Assembly: GCF_002261475.1 (NCBI RefSeq) | Contig: NZ_NEVN01000001.1 | Location: 434,001 to 498,000 of the forward strand | Reading direction: 5' to 3' | Origin: Bordetella genomosp. 5 | GTDB taxonomy: Bacteria; Pseudomonadota; Gammaproteobacteria; Burkholderiales; Burkholderiaceae_B | Length of the DNA: 64,000 nt | In this document: positions 26,443-34,604 of the stretch, one piece after another | How positions within the stretch are numbered: position 1 is the first letter of the stretch | Layout of the letters: each line of letters begins with the position of its first letter | Program-made: the position numbers and the translations under genes | The notes under the pieces: model-generated | The model's input: the letters and a program-made list of their open reading frames with translations, nothing else | What the model was told of the DNA's origin: nothing | The model's database searches: none

Positions 26443-27710
26443 CAGCCCCGGCCAGTCTGCGTATCGACAACGCCCGCCTGCTCGACCCCGCCAGCGGCCG
26501 CGATGCCATCGGCTCGCTGCGCGTGGTCGATGGCCGCATCGCGGCGCTCGGCGAGCTGACGCCCGGCCCGAACGCCGAGCGCGTGGTCGATGCGCGGGGC
26601 AGGGCGCTGCTGCCCGGTTTGATCGATCTCTCGGTGCGCCTGCCCGACGACAGTGCCGCCTCTCGCGCGGTGCTGCAGGCGGCCCTGCGCGCCGGCGTGA
26701 CCTCGCTGGTCCTGCCGGCGTGGCACGGCGCCACCGCGCTGACCGATGCGGCCACGCTGCCTGCCGCGCGCGCGTTCGGCGCGCCCGGCCTGCCGCGCGT
26801 GTTTGCCTGTGGCCTGCTTCACGACGGCGAGTCGCGCCGGGCCGATCCCGCCGCGCTGGCCCGCGCCGGTGCGCTGTCGGGGGCGCTCGACCCCGCGCTG
26901 CCGCGCGATGCGCGCGTGCTGCGCTGGCTCATGCAGGACGCGGCGCAGGCCGGCCTGCCGCTGTGGGTACGTCCGCACGACCCGCGCTTCGGCGCGGGTG
27001 TAGTGGCCGCCGGCGCCTATGCCACGCGGCTCGGCCTGCCCGGCGTGCCGCTGGCCGCCGAAACCCAGGCGGTGCAACTGCTGCTCGCGCTGCAACGCGA
27101 AACCGGCGCGAGGCTGCATCTGACGCGTCTGTCGAGCGAGGCCGCCGTGACGCTGGTGCGGCAGGCGCGCGCTGACGGCCTGTCCGTCACGTGCGACGTG
27201 TCGATCCAGCATCTGCACCTCACCGAGCTCGATATCGGTTTCTACGACGCCCATTGTCATCTGCGGCCGCCGCTGCGCGGTCAGCGCGACCGGGCGGCAC
27301 TGGCTCAGGGCCTGGCCGACGGCACCATCGCCGCGCTCTGCTCGGATCATGCCGTGCTCGGTCCGGACGACAAGATCGCGCCCTTTGCCGAGACCGCCCC
27401 GGGGGCGGCGGGCGTGGGGCTGTTGTTTTCGCTGGCCTGCAAATGGGCGCTGGACAGCCGCTTGCCGCTCTCGCGGGCGCTCGCCTGCGTCACCAGCGGT
27501 CCGGCCGCGGTGGCCGGTCTGGCGGCCGGGCGCCTGCAGGTCGGCGCGCCCGCGGATCTGTGCCTGGCCGACCTCGACGCGGAGTGGTTCGCCAGTCCGG
27601 ACGCGCTGGGCGCCGTGAACGCCGCGACACCGTTCGCGGGTATGATGCTGCCCGGTCGAGTCTGCGCTGCCTGGGTGGGCGGTGATCCGGCCTGGGAGAG
27701 TTCGTTTTGA
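26439..27710 (+). CDS. Dihydroorotase-like protein, non-catalytic (PyrC'/PyrX type)
   Basis: 423 residues from ATG 26439, overlapping the PyrB-like stop (ATGA). Amidohydrolase layout: RIDNARLLDPASGRD, the barrel entry LLPGLIDLSVRL where active enzymes have GLIDxHVHLREPG, LLALQRETGARLHLTRLSS, ALCSDHAVLGPDDK and GVGLLFSLACKWA. Both metal-binding His of H-x-H are missing (Ser65, Arg67), and the carboxylated Lys region is not recognisable. Inactive dihydroorotases that hold ATCase in a dodecamer are known, for example in Pseudomonas. Here the partner PyrB is also degenerate, which is unusual. Confidence 0.82.
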   Translation: MTAPASLRIDNARLLDPASGRDAIGSLRVVDGRIAALGELTPGPNAERVVDARGRALLPGLIDLSVRLPDDSAASRAVLQAALRAGVTSLVLPAWHGATALTDAATLPAARAFGAPGLPRVFACGLLHDGESRRADPAALARAGALSGALDPALPRDARVLRWLMQDAAQAGLPLWVRPHDPRFGAGVVAAGAYATRLGLPGVPLAAETQAVQLLLALQRETGARLHLTRLSSEAAVTLVRQARADGLSVTCDVSIQHLHLTELDIGFYDAHCHLRPPLRGQRDRAALAQGLADGTIAALCSDHAVLGPDDKIAPFAETAPGAAGVGLLFSLACKWALDSRLPLSRALACVTSGPAAVAGLAAGRLQVGAPADLCLADLDAEWFASPDALGAVNAATPFAGMMLPGRVCAAWVGGDPAWESSF

Positions 27711-28447
27711 AGCTTTTGCGTTTCGTGTTCCGGGTGGCCCTGGTGCTGCCGTGGATCCTGTTCGGCCTGTTCTGCGTGAGTGTGGTCTACCGCGTCCTGA
27801 ACGGCCGGCAGCGCGCCGCGCTCAACCGTTTCTGGTCGCGCGTGCTGTTGCGCATGTGCGGCGTGCACGTCACCACCACCGGCGAGCCGCGCCTGACGGG
27901 TTCGGTGCTGTGGGTCGCCAACCACGTCTCCTGGATCGACATCTTCGTCGTCAACGCCGTGCGCGCCACGTCGTTCGTCGCCAAGGCCGAAATCCGCGGC
28001 TGGCCCGTCATCGGCTGGCTCGCCGCCGGCGCCGGCACCCTGTTCATCGAACGCACCCAGCGTCACGCCGTGCATGCCATGGGCGAATCGATTCAGTCCT
28101 GTTTCGACCGGGGCGAGGCCGTCGGCCTGTTTCCGGAAGGCACCACGACCGAGGGCCTGGATCTGCGGCCCTTCCATGCCAGCCTGTTCGAACCGGCGCG
28201 CGCCGCCGACGTGGCCGTGCAGCCCGTGGTGCTGCGCTTCATGCACCACGGTCAGCGCAGCGGGTTCGCCGCGTTCGTGGGCGAAGAAAGCCTGGTCGCG
28301 AACCTCTGGCGCGTGCTGGGCGCGACGGGTGTGGCGGTCGAGGTAGCCTTTCTGCCCGTGCTCGCCACGCATCATGCCGACGGCACGCCCTTCACGCGGC
28401 TGGAGCTGTCCCGCGCCGCGCGCGAGGCCATCCTCGCCCGGCTCTGA
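27707..28447 (+). CDS. plsC: Lysophospholipid acyltransferase family protein (1-acylglycerol-3-phosphate acyltransferase)
   Basis: 246 residues with an N-terminal membrane segment (RFVFRVALVLPWILFGLFC) and the PlsC motifs NHVSWIDIF (H-x4-D), FVAKAEIRGWPVIGW, FIERTQR and FPEGTTTEG. It acylates lysophosphatidate at the inner membrane face. The start overlaps the PyrC-like gene by 4 bp, so it is the last gene of the operon. Its terminator has been split by the insertion sequence 36 bp downstream. Confidence 0.9.
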   Translation: MKLLRFVFRVALVLPWILFGLFCVSVVYRVLNGRQRAALNRFWSRVLLRMCGVHVTTTGEPRLTGSVLWVANHVSWIDIFVVNAVRATSFVAKAEIRGWPVIGWLAAGAGTLFIERTQRHAVHAMGESIQSCFDRGEAVGLFPEGTTTEGLDLRPFHASLFEPARAADVAVQPVVLRFMHHGQRSGFAAFVGEESLVANLWRVLGATGVAVEVAFLPVLATHHADGTPFTRLELSRAAREAILARL

Positions 28448-28467
28448 ACACGACGCCCGGCACCATG

Positions 28468-28483
28468 AAAAACGCGGCCCGAA
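28468..28483 (+). terminator. Left half of an interrupted bidirectional terminator
   Basis: Bases AAAAACGCGGCCCGAA. Together with GAAGCCGCG and eight T at 29914-29930 they form a stem CGCGGC/GCCGCG with loop CCGAA, flanked by A5 and T8. The 1430-bp element sits inside the loop; removing it and one GAA copy restores a compact terminator serving plsC (plus) and apaH (minus). Confidence 0.75.
28481..28483. repeat. Target site duplication GAA, left copy
   Basis: GAA directly before the left terminal inverted repeat; the same triplet follows the right repeat at 29914-29916. A 3-bp duplication fits IS3-family (IS150 group) transposition. Confidence 0.75.
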
Positions 28484-28490
28484 TGAACTG

Positions 28491-28532
28491 ACCCCCGAAA
28501 GTTGGATATTGATCCAACCTTCGGGGGTTTTT
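28491..28532 (+). terminator. Terminator-like hairpin within the left end of the IS
   Basis: CCCCCGAAAGTTGGAT (28491-28506) pairs, with one mismatch, with ATCCAACCTTCGGGGG (28512-28527), followed by TTTTT, ending just before the orfA start. It should stop transcripts entering from plsC and may hide the orfA ribosome site in read-through mRNA, as known for other IS elements. Confidence 0.7.
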
Positions 28533-28534
28533 AC

Positions 28535-29056
28535 ATGGCGAAGTACAACGAGCAGTTCAAGTTAAAGGTGGTTCGGGAGTGTTTGAAGGGCACTGAGAGT
28601 GGTCGTTCGGTGGCGGCGCGCCACGAACTGCAACATTCGCTGGTCCGAGGATGGGTCGAGAGCTATCGCGTACATGGCTTAGCAGGTCTACGCCGGCAGT
28701 CAGGGGCTTATAGCGCAGCCTTCAAGCAGTCGGTGTTGCGCAAGATCCGCGACCAAGGACTATCGGACATCCAGGCCGCGACACTGCTGGGGATCCGCAG
28801 TTCAGGTCATATTGCGAAGTGGCGTACCCAGTATGATGCTGGGGGTATAGAGGCGTTGGCGCGCAAGCGTCCAGGAGCAAGCATGCCCCACAAATACCCC
28901 CCAGAGCCCGTGTCCAAGGACATGACCAAGGAAGAGCTTCTCGAAGAAGTTGCGAACCTGCGAGCGGAGTTGGACTACCTAAAAAAGCTCGATGCCTTGA
29001 TCGAAGCGGAAAAGACCAAAGCGCTCGTTGGAAAGCGCAAGTGGTCCAAGGATTGA
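28535..29056 (+). CDS. IS3-family transposase OrfA (helix-turn-helix)
   Basis: 173 residues. Starts MAKYNEQFKLKVV and carries two helix-turn-helix units (SVAARHELQHSLVRGWVESY; SDIQAATLLGIRSSGHIAKW), then a leucine-zipper-like helix (ELLEEVANLRAELDYLKKLD). It binds the terminal repeats. An A6G heptamer at 28981-28987 within the zipper lies in the right phase for -1 frameshifting into orfB, producing the OrfAB transposase. The -1 frame is open from that site into orfB. Confidence 0.9.
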   Translation: MAKYNEQFKLKVVRECLKGTESGRSVAARHELQHSLVRGWVESYRVHGLAGLRRQSGAYSAAFKQSVLRKIRDQGLSDIQAATLLGIRSSGHIAKWRTQYDAGGIEALARKRPGASMPHKYPPEPVSKDMTKEELLEEVANLRAELDYLKKLDALIEAEKTKALVGKRKWSKD

Positions 29057-29880
29057 GGCATAAGCATCCGCTGGAACGACTGCTGCGTGTGGCCGAGCTG
29101 TCACGCAGCACGTTCTATTACCACCTGAAGGTGCTGGACGCCGCAGATCCGTACGCTGAGCTAAAGCAACGTATCGGCGCGATCTTCGCGCGTCATAAAG
29201 GCCGCTATGGCTACCGCCGTATCACGGCGGTTTTGCGTCAGGCGGGTGATCTGGTGAACCACAAAACGGTGCAGAAACTAATGCAGGCATTGGGCTTAAA
29301 GTCGCTTGTGCGCGCCAAGAAGTACCGGTCATACCGAGGCCAGTCACATCACGTGGCGACCAATGTGTTGGCGCGTGACTTCGAGGCCGCGCGTCCTCAC
29401 GAGAAATGGGTCACCGACGTGACCGAATTTAACGTGCGCGGAGAGAAGTTGTACCTGTCGCCGGTGATGGACCTGTACAACGGCGAGATCGTGGCTTACG
29501 AGACCAGCCGACGACCGGTGTTCACGCTCGTGAGCAACATGCTGAAAAAGGCGCTGGCTCGGCTACGCCCGACGGACCGTCCTGTCCTGCACTCCGACCA
29601 AGGTTGGCAGTACCAGCAACCCACCTACCGGCACATGCTCGCAGCCCGGTCAGTAACGCAAAGCATGTCGCGTAAAGGAAACTGCCTGGACAATGCGGCC
29701 ATGGAGAGCTTCTTCGGTACGTTGAAGGCTGAGTTCTTCCACCTCAACCGCTTCGAAGGTATCGAGCAGTTGCAGGCCGGCATCAGGCAGTACATCCGTT
29801 ACTACAATCACGACCGCATCAAGCTCAAGCTAAAAGGCCTGAGCCCGGTGCAATACCGAGCTCAGGCCTTCGGGCTTTAG
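29041..29880 (+). CDS. IS3-family transposase OrfB (DDE integrase core)
   Basis: 279 residues counted from GTG 29041, though it is more likely made as the C-terminal part of OrfAB by frameshifting at 28981-28987. The first catalytic Asp is in WVTDVTEFNV, the second in LHSDQGWQYQ, and the Glu in NAAMESFFGTLKAE; the N-terminal HTH_21-type region includes RYGYRRITAVLR. The end, LSPVQYRAQAFGL, is typical of the IS150 group. The DDE triad is intact. Confidence 0.92.
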   Translation: MVQGLRHKHPLERLLRVAELSRSTFYYHLKVLDAADPYAELKQRIGAIFARHKGRYGYRRITAVLRQAGDLVNHKTVQKLMQALGLKSLVRAKKYRSYRGQSHHVATNVLARDFEAARPHEKWVTDVTEFNVRGEKLYLSPVMDLYNGEIVAYETSRRPVFTLVSNMLKKALARLRPTDRPVLHSDQGWQYQQPTYRHMLAARSVTQSMSRKGNCLDNAAMESFFGTLKAEFFHLNRFEGIEQLQAGIRQYIRYYNHDRIKLKLKGLSPVQYRAQAFGL

Positions 29881-29913
29881 CTTCTGACCATCCAACTTCT
29901 GGGGGTCAGTTCA

Positions 29914-29930
29914 GAAGCCGCGTTTTTTTT
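29914..29930. terminator. Right half of the interrupted bidirectional terminator
   Basis: GAA (target duplication) then GCCGCG (29917-29922) and T8 (29923-29930). It is the complement of CGCGGC at 28473-28478, now 1.4 kb apart, so the hairpin cannot form efficiently. apaH transcripts will probably run into the IS antisense to the transposase. Confidence 0.7.
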
Positions 29931-29949
29931 CGTGCCGGCGTGCGCCGTG

Positions 29950-30783
29950 TCATTCGGATCCGGGCGCCTGCGATTGGGCACAGCGGATCTGCACCAGCTT
30001 GCGATCGTGCAGGCGCATGCCGGTAAGCGAGCCACCCCAGACGCAGCCGGTGTCGAGGCAGAGCAGGTGCGGACGCACCAGCAGGCCCAGCGTCGACCAG
30101 TGGCCGAATACGATCGTCACGTCGCGCGTGGCACGGTTGGGCACGTCGAACCAGGGCACCAGGCCGGCAGGCCAGGCGCCGGGCGCCACCTTGGTCGCGA
30201 ACTCCATGTGCCCGTTGGGCGTGCACAGACGAATCCGGGTCAGTGCATTGATGATGACCCGCAGCCGCTTGCCGCCCTTGTGATCTTCTTTCCAGTTGGC
30301 CGGCTCGTTGCCATACATCTTCTGCAGGGCCTTCTGCCAGTTGGGGCCGCGCAGCGCGCGCTGGACCTCGTCGGCCAGCTCCAGCACCTTTTCCACGTCC
30401 CATTTGGCCAGCACGCCGGCGTGCACCATCAGGTGGCCATGTTCGAAGTGGGCGAGCGGACGGTGGCGCAGCCAGTCGATCAGGTCGCCGGCGTCGGGCG
30501 CGCGCAGGATGTCGTCGAGCGTGTCGGATTTGGACGGCTTGCGCACACCGGCGGCCGCCGCGAGCAGATGCAGGTCGTGGTTGCCCAGCACCGACACGGC
30601 GCGGTCGCCCAAGCCGATGATGCGGCGCAGGGTCGCGAGCGATTGCGGGCCGCGGTTGACCAGGTCACCCGCGAACCAGAAACGCGCGTCGGGGTCGGCC
30701 GCCACCTCGGGGTGAGCCAGCAATTGATCCAGCGAGGCGCAGCAGCCCTGCACATCGCCGATCATCCAGATGCTGCCAGTCAT
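29950..30783 (-). CDS. apaH: Symmetrical bis(5'-nucleosyl)-tetraphosphatase
   Basis: 277 residues from ATG 30783. Metallophosphatase motifs are [56 protein letters not shown] and FGHWSTLGL, with [15 protein letters not shown] at the end. Hydrolyses Ap4A to two ADP in the cytosol. The start overlaps the lptG stop (ATGA) and GGAGA lies upstream. The natural 3' terminator is disrupted by the IS. Confidence 0.94.
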   Translation of the reverse strand: MTGSIWMIGDVQGCCASLDQLLAHPEVAADPDARFWFAGDLVNRGPQSLATLRRIIGLGDRAVSVLGNHDLHLLAAAAGVRKPSKSDTLDDILRAPDAGDLIDWLRHRPLAHFEHGHLMVHAGVLAKWDVEKVLELADEVQRALRGPNWQKALQKMYGNEPANWKEDHKGGKRLRVIINALTRIRLCTPNGHMEFATKVAPGAWPAGLVPWFDVPNRATRDVTIVFGHWSTLGLLVRPHLLCLDTGCVWGGSLTGMRLHDRKLVQIRCAQSQAPGSE

Positions 30784-31958
30784 ACCGGAACTTTTCTCCA
30801 GGGCCAGCGGCGCTCGGCGAGGCGAGAGATCGCATGGCGGTATTCCATCATGGTGAGGGCGCCCAGCGCGAGCGCGAGCGCGGCCAGATTGGGGCCGAGC
30901 GCCGTGAGCCAGGGCGGCCAACGGTTGAGCATGCCCACGTTGAGGGCGAGCTGATTGACCATGAAGAAGGCCACGCCCAGCAGGATGCCGATGAAGACCT
31001 TGGCGCCGACCCCGCCGCGGCGGGTCTGCATGAAGCCGATGGGCGCGGCGATCGTGATCATCACCAGCAGCGTGAAGGGGTAGACGAACTTGCGCCACAG
31101 CGCCACGACCTGGCGGTCGGCCTGTAGCTGGTTGTTGTGCAGATAGTCGATGTAATCGATCAGGGTCACGAGCGACATGCGCTCGGGCGTGAGCACCCGC
31201 GCCAACAGGCGCTCGCCGCTCAGCGTGGTGTCGAGTCGCAGCTCGGGCACCTTGACCACCTGGGCGGGCTTGCGCTCGGGCGGCTTGCCGTTGGCCAGCG
31301 CCTGCGCCGCCTCGTCGTCGATGCGCGTCTCGGTCACGTCAGTGAGGATCAGGTCGCCGTCCTGGAAGCGGCCGCTGGCGGCCTGCGCCAGCCCCTGCAG
31401 TTCGAGGTTGGGCTTGAGCTCGAACAGCATGACGTCCCGGACCTGGCCGTCGCCCAGCAGGGTCTTGATGTTGATGACGCGCGTGCCGCCGGTGCCGGTG
31501 GGCTCCTTGAACCAATAACCGCTGTTCAGGCGTCCGCCGCCGGTCTTGCCGCGCAGGGTGAGGTCCGCCTCGCCGCTCTTGATCTCGGCGATCGGCGTGA
31601 CGAACTCGGAGAGCAGGGTGGCGCCGACCATGAGCGGGATCGTGATGAGCCACAGCATGCGCATGAGCCGCATGCCGCTCACGCCGGAGACGCGCAGGAT
31701 CACGAGCTCGTTGCGCTGCGCCAGGCCGGCCAGGGCCAGGATGGCGCCGATCAGCAGGCCGATGGGCAGGAGGTCGTAGAGGCGCGTCGGCAAGGCGAGA
31801 CCCTGCATGTAGAACAGCGCCCACATGCTGAATTTTTCACCGACGTTGTCGAGGTCGTCGACCAGCGCGAAGAACGTGAAAAGGCCCAGCAGGGCCAGAA
31901 GGACCACTGCGCAGGAGCGATAGATCTCGCGGGCCAGGTAACGGCGGGCAGTACGCAT
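30780..31958 (-). CDS. lptG: LPS export ABC transporter permease LptG
   Basis: 392 residues. YjgP/YjgQ family with membrane segments near the N terminus ([16 protein letters not shown]), residues ~60-80 ([19 protein letters not shown]) and ~100-120, a large periplasmic beta-jellyroll middle domain, and three C-terminal spans ([27 protein letters not shown]). [15 protein letters not shown] is the coupling-helix region contacting LptB. It extracts LPS from the inner membrane with LptF. lptF is not adjacent here: mtgA lies upstream. Confidence 0.92.
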   Translation of the reverse strand: MRTARRYLAREIYRSCAVVLLALLGLFTFFALVDDLDNVGEKFSMWALFYMQGLALPTRLYDLLPIGLLIGAILALAGLAQRNELVILRVSGVSGMRLMRMLWLITIPLMVGATLLSEFVTPIAEIKSGEADLTLRGKTGGGRLNSGYWFKEPTGTGGTRVINIKTLLGDGQVRDVMLFELKPNLELQGLAQAASGRFQDGDLILTDVTETRIDDEAAQALANGKPPERKPAQVVKVPELRLDTTLSGERLLARVLTPERMSLVTLIDYIDYLHNNQLQADRQVVALWRKFVYPFTLLVMITIAAPIGFMQTRRGGVGAKVFIGILLGVAFFMVNQLALNVGMLNRWPPWLTALGPNLAALALALGALTMMEYRHAISRLAERRWPWRKVPV

Positions 31959-32048
31959 GAATCGAGGAACCGGTGGGACGCGCTTTCTTGGTGACGCGTA
32001 AAACGAGACAGCTTAACAAATATGGGACCTGAGCGGCCGTTTGCGGCG

Positions 32049-32792
32049 TCAGGGAATCTCGACCATGCGCATGCGCCGTTGCAGGGTGGCGGTGCGCGAA
32101 TTGAGATAGCCGGTGCTGCGGTGCCGGTCGTAGTAACGCGGGTTGGGCAGCATGGCCGCCAGCCGCGCCGACTGGGCCGAGCCCAGCCGGGCCGCGCTGG
32201 TGCCGTAATAGTGCTGGGCGGCCGCCTCGGCGCCGAACACCCCGACGCCCCATTCGGCCACGTTGAGGTAGAGCTCGAGGATCCGCTCCTTGGGCATCAC
32301 GCGTTCGATCATGAAGGTGAGAATCAGCTCCTGGCCCTTGCGCACATAGCTGCGCGAGCTCGACAGAAACAGATTCTTGGCCAGCTGCTGGGTGATGGTC
32401 GAGCCGCCGCGCATGCGCTGACCGCCGCGCTCTTCCTGGCGCTGGTTGTACTCCCAGGCCTTGCGGATGGCCTCCCACTCCACGCCTTCGTGCTCGGTGA
32501 AGTTGGCATCCTCGGAGGCGATCACGGCCTGCTTGAGCGAGCGGTTGATCTTGTCGTAGGGCACCCAGGTGTACTTGAGCTCGGCCTTGGGATCGGTCTC
32601 GCGCAGGCGCGAGAGCTCCTGGCGCATCATGGCCGAGCTGCCGGGTTCGCGATGCGCGTACCAGACCACCATGCAGAAGAGCCAGAGCTGATACAGGATG
32701 AAGAGGCAGGCCAGCGCCATGATGAGCGCGCCCGACACCTTCAACCAGTTCAGTTTGCCGCGGCTGCGCGACGACGAGCGGGCGGCCGCCAT
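32049..32792 (-). CDS. mtgA: Monofunctional biosynthetic peptidoglycan transglycosylase
   Basis: 247 residues from ATG 32792. A single N-terminal membrane anchor (LIMALACLFILYQLWLFC) follows a basic stretch, then the glycosyltransferase 51 domain: AVIASEDANFTEHEGVEW with the catalytic Glu, RGGSTITQQLAKNLFLS, KERILELYLNVAEWG with the second Glu region, and a final MLPNPRYYDRHR. Polymerises lipid II glycan chains on the periplasmic side. It starts 5 bp after the aroE stop, in the rnb-tonB-aroE-mtgA run. Confidence 0.94.
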   Translation of the reverse strand: MAAARSSSRSRGKLNWLKVSGALIMALACLFILYQLWLFCMVVWYAHREPGSSAMMRQELSRLRETDPKAELKYTWVPYDKINRSLKQAVIASEDANFTEHEGVEWEAIRKAWEYNQRQEERGGQRMRGGSTITQQLAKNLFLSSSRSYVRKGQELILTFMIERVMPKERILELYLNVAEWGVGVFGAEAAAQHYYGTSAARLGSAQSARLAAMLPNPRYYDRHRSTGYLNSRTATLQRRMRMVEIP

Positions 32793-32797
32793 CCTGC

Positions 32798-33664
32798 TCA
32801 GGCCTCCTGAGCCAGCAGCTCGGCGCGCAGCCGTGTAAGCACCGGCGCCGGATCGGGCCGCACGCCGTGCCACAGGAAGAAGCTCTCGGCGGCCTGGCCC
32901 ACCAGCATGCCCAGGCCATCGGCCGTGCGCGCTGCGCCTTCGGCCGTGGCCTGGCGCATGAAGGCGGTGGGCAGCGCGGCATACATCATGTCGTAGGCGA
33001 TGGCATCCGCGGCGTAAAGCCCGGGCGGCAGGTCGGGCGTGGTGCCCGCCAGCCCGCTGGCCGTGGCGTTGATGACCACGTTCCAGCCGCCTTCGATGCC
33101 GGCCTCGGCCAGGGTGCCCGCTCCCAGCTGCGCGGCGGACGGTGTGCCGCTGGCGTTCCAGTCGGCGATCAGATCGTGCGCGCGTTCGACCGTGCGGTTG
33201 ACCACGCGGATGCGCTCGCAGCCAGCCTGCACCAGCGGATGGAGCACGCCGCGCGCCGCGCCGCCCGCGCCGACCAGCAGCACCCGCGCGCCGGCCAGGC
33301 GCACGCCCAGGCGCAGCAGGTCGCTCACCAGGCCCACGCCGTCGGTGTTGCAGCCATGTACCTGTCCGTCGCGCCACCACAGCGTGTTGACCGCGCCGGC
33401 CAGCCGCGCGCGCTCGCTCAGGCGTCCGGCGGCCAGCGCGTAGGCCTCCTGCTTGAACGGCACGGTGACGTTCAGGCCCGCGCCGCCTTGCGCCACGAAG
33501 GCCTCGACGGTGGCCGCGAAGCCGTCCACGGGGGCCAGCAGGCGGTCGTAGCGCATGGCCACGCCGGTTTGTTCGGCGAACAGCGCATGGATCTGCGGCG
33601 AGCGGCTGTGGCTGATGGGATTGCCCACCACGGCGTAGAGCGGAATCGCGGTCTCCTGGGTCAT
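32798..33664 (-). CDS. aroE: Shikimate dehydrogenase
   Basis: 288 residues. Substrate site NPISHSRSPQIHALFAEQ, catalytic Lys in NVTVPFKQEAY, ARLAGAVNTL, the NADP loop LLVGAGGAARGVLHPL with VVNRTVERA, and DMMYAALPTAFMRQA near the end. Reduces 3-dehydroshikimate to shikimate in aromatic amino acid synthesis. The start overlaps the upstream TonB-like gene (ATGA). Confidence 0.95.
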   Translation of the reverse strand: MTQETAIPLYAVVGNPISHSRSPQIHALFAEQTGVAMRYDRLLAPVDGFAATVEAFVAQGGAGLNVTVPFKQEAYALAAGRLSERARLAGAVNTLWWRDGQVHGCNTDGVGLVSDLLRLGVRLAGARVLLVGAGGAARGVLHPLVQAGCERIRVVNRTVERAHDLIADWNASGTPSAAQLGAGTLAEAGIEGGWNVVINATASGLAGTTPDLPPGLYAADAIAYDMMYAALPTAFMRQATAEGAARTADGLGMLVGQAAESFFLWHGVRPDPAPVLTRLRAELLAQEA

Positions 33665-34560
33665 GGGGCGGAGGTTTCCAGTGTGTCGTTGACGAAATGC
33701 CAGGTGCGCGTGATCACGAGTTCATCGGTTTCACGCGCGAGATCGGGCGGCAGCGGGGCGAACGGCGCGGCCATCTGCACGATGCGTCGCGCGGCCTGGT
33801 TGAGCACGGCGTGTTCCGAGGGCTGATCGATCTCGAAGCCGGCCAGCGTGCCGTCGGCGCGCACCGTCACCGTGATGCGTAGCGTGCCGTAGATTTTGCC
33901 GCGCGCCTGTTCCGGGTATTGCTGCGTGCCCACGGTCTCGATGCGTGTGCGCCAGGCGTCGAGGTAGGCGGCATAGGGCGAGGCCTGTGCCGACGGCGCC
34001 ACGAAGCTGCGGCGCGGCTGCGCGTTGTAGGCCTGCACGCGGGCGGCGAGCGCGGCCACCTGGGCGTTCTGCACCAGGCCGGGCTGGTCATGCGAGGCGT
34101 CGCCCGCGACCGACGAATCGGTCCAGGGATGCACGGCCGTGCGCTCGGCGGCGCCCCGTTCGCGCGCCTGCAGCTGCGTGAGCAGGCGCAGTTGTTCGGC
34201 TTCGAGCTGCGCCTGGCGCTGCCGCATGGCTTCGAGCACGATGGTGTCGGGCGACTCGCCGGTCCGGGGCAGGGGCGTGGTGGCGACGCCGCTGGCGGCA
34301 TTGCCGCCGCCGTCGATGTTGGTCTGGGCGATCACCTGGGCACGCACCGGCGCGCTGTCGGTGTTGGCGTTGACCAGCGTCACCTCGAGGCTCGCGGGCA
34401 CGGACGGCCGCGACGCGGCGGCGCCGAAGCGCCACGCGAGCAGTCCCGCGTGCACCAGCAGCGAGATGGCGATGCCGACGAGCAGGTAGTGCTGGGCGGG
34501 AGCACCCAGCCAATGCCAGAAACGCGCCGGCGGCGAGGATGGGGAGTGTGGGGAGTGCAC
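33661..34560 (-). CDS. TonB family C-terminal domain protein
   Basis: 299 residues from GTG 34560 (an assumed start; no ATG in frame gives the N-terminal cytosolic tail). One membrane segment at ~30-50 (YLLVGIAISLLVHAGLLAW), a long Gln/Ala-rich periplasmic linker, and a C-terminal TonB-like domain (WRTRIETVGTQQYPEQARGK, GTLRITVTVRADGTLAGFEI, FAPLPPDLARETDELVITR). There is no Pro-Glu/Pro-Lys rich spacer as in classical TonB and no exbBD nearby, so a role in energy transduction or as a TolA-like envelope protein is open. Overlaps aroE. Confidence 0.83.
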   Translation of the reverse strand: MHSPHSPSSPPARFWHWLGAPAQHYLLVGIAISLLVHAGLLAWRFGAAASRPSVPASLEVTLVNANTDSAPVRAQVIAQTNIDGGGNAASGVATTPLPRTGESPDTIVLEAMRQRQAQLEAEQLRLLTQLQARERGAAERTAVHPWTDSSVAGDASHDQPGLVQNAQVAALAARVQAYNAQPRRSFVAPSAQASPYAAYLDAWRTRIETVGTQQYPEQARGKIYGTLRITVTVRADGTLAGFEIDQPSEHAVLNQAARRIVQMAAPFAPLPPDLARETDELVITRTWHFVNDTLETSAP

Positions 34561-34604
34561 GCGACCGATTTTAGCCCGGTCGCGTGCGTCTGGTGAGGGC
34601 AGCG

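Larger units (their letters stand above)
28484..29913 (+). mobile_element. Complete IS3-family insertion sequence, IS150-like, 1430 bp
   Basis: Imperfect 23-bp terminal inverted repeats (28484-28506 and 29891-29913, 21 of 23 matching) begin TGAACTGACCCCC and end in the complement. GAA is duplicated at both ends. Two overlapping frames, orfA and orfB, with orfB in the -1 phase and an A6G slip site, are typical of the family. Base composition is visibly less G+C rich than the flanking genes, pointing to recent acquisition. Both frames are uninterrupted and the DDE residues are present, so the element is probably active. Confidence 0.93.
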
